Source: Rubrivivax sp.
GTDB lineage: Bacteria > Pseudomonadota > Gammaproteobacteria > Burkholderiales > Burkholderiaceae_C
Direction of reading: 5' to 3'
NCBI GenBank assembly: GCA_016707445.1
Contig: JADJHR010000003.1
Span: 186,001-250,000, forward strand
DNA length: 64,000 bases
The position numbers and the translations under genes are program-made. The first letter of the stretch is position 1; each line of letters opens with the position of its first letter. Positions 62,177-64,000 of this stretch are shown here, piece by piece. Below the pieces are notes generated by a model, which had not been told where the DNA came from, made no database searches, and worked only from the letters and a program-made list of their open reading frames with translations.

Positions 62177-63567
62177 TGTCAACCCAAAGTAGAAATGTCC
62201 CCTTCGCACCAGATAGAGATGTCCCTGGAGGGCGGCGGAGGTCAGGGCCGCTTTTGCGTTGCGGCGGGCTGCGCAGGGCAGCCCGAGCGGCCCGCCGCAC
62301 CGCGCCGCCACGATGGGTGGTGTATCCGGTCGATAGACGCCGGCGCGCTGGCTGTCCTGGAACGCCAGTTCCGACTTGCGGGCCGCCGCTCGCGCTCAGG
62401 CGGCGGCCCGCGCAGCGGCGAGTTTGTCGTCCAGCGTCTTGGCGTCAGCCCTTGCCCCGGCTCAGGTGCTCGCGACAAGCGAATGCCGGTGCCGCAAGCG
62501 CCGCCCCCGGTAACTCAGGCCGAGTTCGCCGTCAGCAGCTGCACGATGTCGACCATCGCGCGCTGCTGGCGCGCGGCGAGCGGGCTCGATTTGCAGCACC
62601 TTGCCCTCGAAGCGGCAAGCACCCTGGGCGCTGAGTTGACGCTGGTGGTGCAGCGCAATCTCGCGCAGCGCCTGGCTCGTGCCGCGCCAGGGCTGGTGCA
62701 GATCAGCCGCCTGCGCGGTGCCACGGCGGCGCCGGTTGTGCTGTTGCAAGTACGTGCCCAGCCATTCGTTGGCTTGCTCGATGCCTGCGATGCCTTGCAG
62801 CCGCAGTGCTTTGCCGGCGGTCTTGCAGCGTCTGGAACAGCCGCTCCCGCCCCTTGGCTTGTGGCTGTGGGCGCAGATGGGCTGATGTGAAGCTGCAGCA
62901 ACGCGCGCTCGAACGCGTCGCGGGGTCTTGGGGTCGGATTTGGTGAAGATGCCGTGGCGGTCGCGGTAACGGCGCGCCGTGGCGCTGTCGCCGTGCAGCA
63001 CGGCGAAGTACGCCTCGGTGGTTTCCTGGCGAGAACCGCGCCAAGCACCTGGCCTGTAGCGTCGTCGATGAGGGCGATCACAGCACTTGTCAGCACGGCC
63101 CTCGAACCAGTCGTGGTGGCTGCCGTCGATCTGCACCAACTCGCCCACGCAGGCGCGGCGCTCGCGCGGGCTGTGCGCTTGGCCCGGCGCAGCCGGGCCT
63201 TCCACAGCCGGCTTCGATTATCCAGCCGCGGAGCGTCTCGGTGCTGTAGACAAAGCCGTGATCTCGCCCAGGTACTCGGGCTCGGGGCCGAAGTCGGCGT
63301 AGTGCTGGCGCACCAGCGCGACGAATTGCTCGCGCCCCAAGGGCGCGATCCGCCGGTTGCTGAACGCCGCGCTTGCGCGAGACCAGCCCGCTGGCCCCTG
63401 CTCGCGAACTCGCCGGCACAGCCTTTGACCTGCCGTACCGATATACCCAATACCAGCGCAGCCTGCGCTCCTGCTCGCCACCAGCCGCTGCACAACCGTC
63501 GCTGCGCTCTTCTGACTCATCAGCCTCCCCCCCCTCTTCGGGGCGAGGGCACTACCTGGGGCTCACA
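62177..63567 (-). mobile_element. Decayed insertion sequence (ISNCY/IS1202-like), about 1.39 kb
   Basis: Bounded by 15-bp direct repeats. Its ends are imperfect inverted repeats: TGTCAACCCAAAGTAG at the left and TGTGAGCCCCAGGTAG (reverse strand) at the right, 12 of 16 matching. It encodes one transposase on the minus strand that is broken by many frameshifts. Similarity to the IS1202 group rests on the transposase motif ELVQIDGSHHDWFEGR. Confidence 0.8.
62462..63520 (-). pseudogene. Transposase of the ISNCY/IS1202 type, multiply frameshifted
   Basis: Recognisable pieces of a DDE transposase lie in all three minus-strand frames, in the right order: VLGISVRQVK, GLVSRKRGV, SNRRIAPLGREQFVALVRQHYADFG, STETLRGWIIEAG, ELVQIDGSHHDWFEGR (with the first catalytic Asp), ALIDDATGQVL (second Asp), ETTEAYFAVLHGDSATARRY, PQAKGRERLFQTLQDR, and IEQANEWLGTYLQQHNRR. 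At least eight frame changes are needed, so it is long dead. Neighbouring genes are intact, so sequence error does not explain this density. Confidence 0.82.
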
Positions 63568-63582
63568 ATCATTGCAGCTGGC
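63568..63582 (+). repeat. Right direct repeat flanking the insertion element
   Basis: Identical to 62162-62176. Its TTGCAG (63572-63577) also forms a fair -35 for the next gene. Confidence 0.8.
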
Positions 63583-63599
63583 GGGGCCTCAGTTACACT
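63572..63599 (+). promoter_or_regulatory. Possible promoter for the caspase-family gene
   Basis: TTGCAG, 16-bp spacer, TACACT (63594-63599). The -35 lies inside the duplicated target repeat, so the insertion would have kept it. Leader of about 137 bp to the ATG. Confidence 0.4.
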
Positions 63600-63742
63600 G
63601 CATCGAGATGCATCAATGTGCGTCCTGGCGTTAATGCGCGTCGGGCCGCAGTGGCCGGCAGCGGGTCTGGCCCCGCCGGAGCTGCGGATGACATGCGCAC
63701 GCCATGCGAGCGTGTACGCAACTGAATCCAGGCTGTCCGCCC

Positions 63743-64000
63743 ATGCTGTCCCTCAGGTCTGTCGTCATGCTTCTGGCCGTGCTGGTTCTGGCGGCCGCCG
63801 AGCCTGCGCAGGCTCGGCGCCTGGCGCTGGTGGTCGGCAACGACGCCTACCAGAAAGTTGCCAAGCTGGACCGTGCGGGGGCGGACGCCGAGGCAATGGC
63901 CAAAGAGCTCGATCGTGCCGGCTTCGAGGTGTCTTTGCACCGCGACCTGACCAACACCCGCTTTGCCGTTGCGGTGTCCCAGTTCTACGACAAGGTCAAG
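63743..64000 (+). CDS. Caspase-family (peptidase C14-like) protein, cut by the window end
   Basis: First 86 residues only. A signal peptide (SVVMLLAVLVLAAAEPAQA) is followed by RRLALVVGNDAYQKVAKLDRAGADAEAMAKELDRAGFEV and LHRDLTNTRFAVAVSQF, the start of the caspase-like fold (VGND-Y and leading-strand motif). The catalytic His and Cys lie past the window. Such exported metacaspase-type proteins occur in many betaproteobacteria with mixed roles, some as pseudo-enzymes. No exosortase or EPS gene is visible beyond it. Confidence 0.88.
   Translation, partial: MLSLRSVVMLLAVLVLAAAEPAQARRLALVVGNDAYQKVAKLDRAGADAEAMAKELDRAGFEVSLHRDLTNTRFAVAVSQFYDKVK

Overview
The window reads as a chromosomal segment of a GC-rich betaproteobacterium of the order Burkholderiales, most like the Rubrivivax/Leptothrix/Ideonella/Aquabacterium group. 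This rests on protein resemblance and gene order: dusB-fis-purH, hisI-hisE-hinT-tatABC next to a degS-like gene and petABC-sspAB, a DciA/DUF721 gene and an M23 peptidase before secA, and ubiE followed by a Tim44-like gene. Other signs are a PEP-CTERM protein, an EpsD-family PPIase and polyhydroxyalkanoate genes (thiolase, phasin). The cytochrome b has PVWY instead of PEWY at its quinol site. No database search was possible, so the taxonomic call is inference.

Layout. 1-2905: hsdS and hsdM of a type I restriction-modification system, leaving the window on the left; hsdR is not seen. 2933-4538: CDP-diglyceride synthase-like and acyltransferase genes. 4575-7730: a TRAP transporter (dctM, dctQ, TakP-like dctP). 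7900-12410: S4 protein, thiolase, purH, fis, dusB. 12493-20891: YqaA-type membrane protein, M32 carboxypeptidase, patatin, phasin, a two-domain fatty acyl reductase, DUF547 protein, MDR oxidoreductase and CusF-like protein. 21031-24821: argB, HAD nucleotidase, slmA, DUF815 ATPase, Nudix. 24831-27606: hisI-hisE-hinT-tatABC. 27621-33549: DegS-like protease, Nif3-like protein, pdxA, DUF1631 protein, mscL. 33762-38114: petABC, sspA, sspB and tRNA-Thr(UGU). 38136-42466: DciA-like gene, M23 peptidase, secA. 42598-47262: an accessory group with a frameshifted S8 lipoprotein protease, a PEP-CTERM protein and a stand-alone propeptide-like lipoprotein. 47499-50097: argJ and an MFS transporter. 50130-55070: the ugp glycerol-3-phosphate import operon with ugpQ. 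55249-60929: a giant FAD/Fe-S oxidoreductase, DUF971 protein, ubiE and a Tim44-like protein. 61075-64000: EpsD-family PPIase, a decayed insertion sequence with direct repeats still flanking it, and the start of a caspase-family gene.

The most interesting stretch is 45.8-47.3 kb. The PEP-CTERM gene and the propeptide-like lipoprotein gene diverge from a 319-bp region. That region holds two outward-facing -24/-12 (sigma-54) promoter matches placed almost symmetrically around a TGTAAA...TTTACC dyad. The lipoprotein resembles the N-terminal prodomain of the S8 protease encoded on the far side of the PEP-CTERM gene. This suggests a jointly regulated export/proteolysis module. Other points of note are the PVWY variant with 18-bp tandem repeats upstream of petA, a perfect hairpin with a tiny RAPP-containing reading frame before secA, and the acyl reductase next to a phasin gene.
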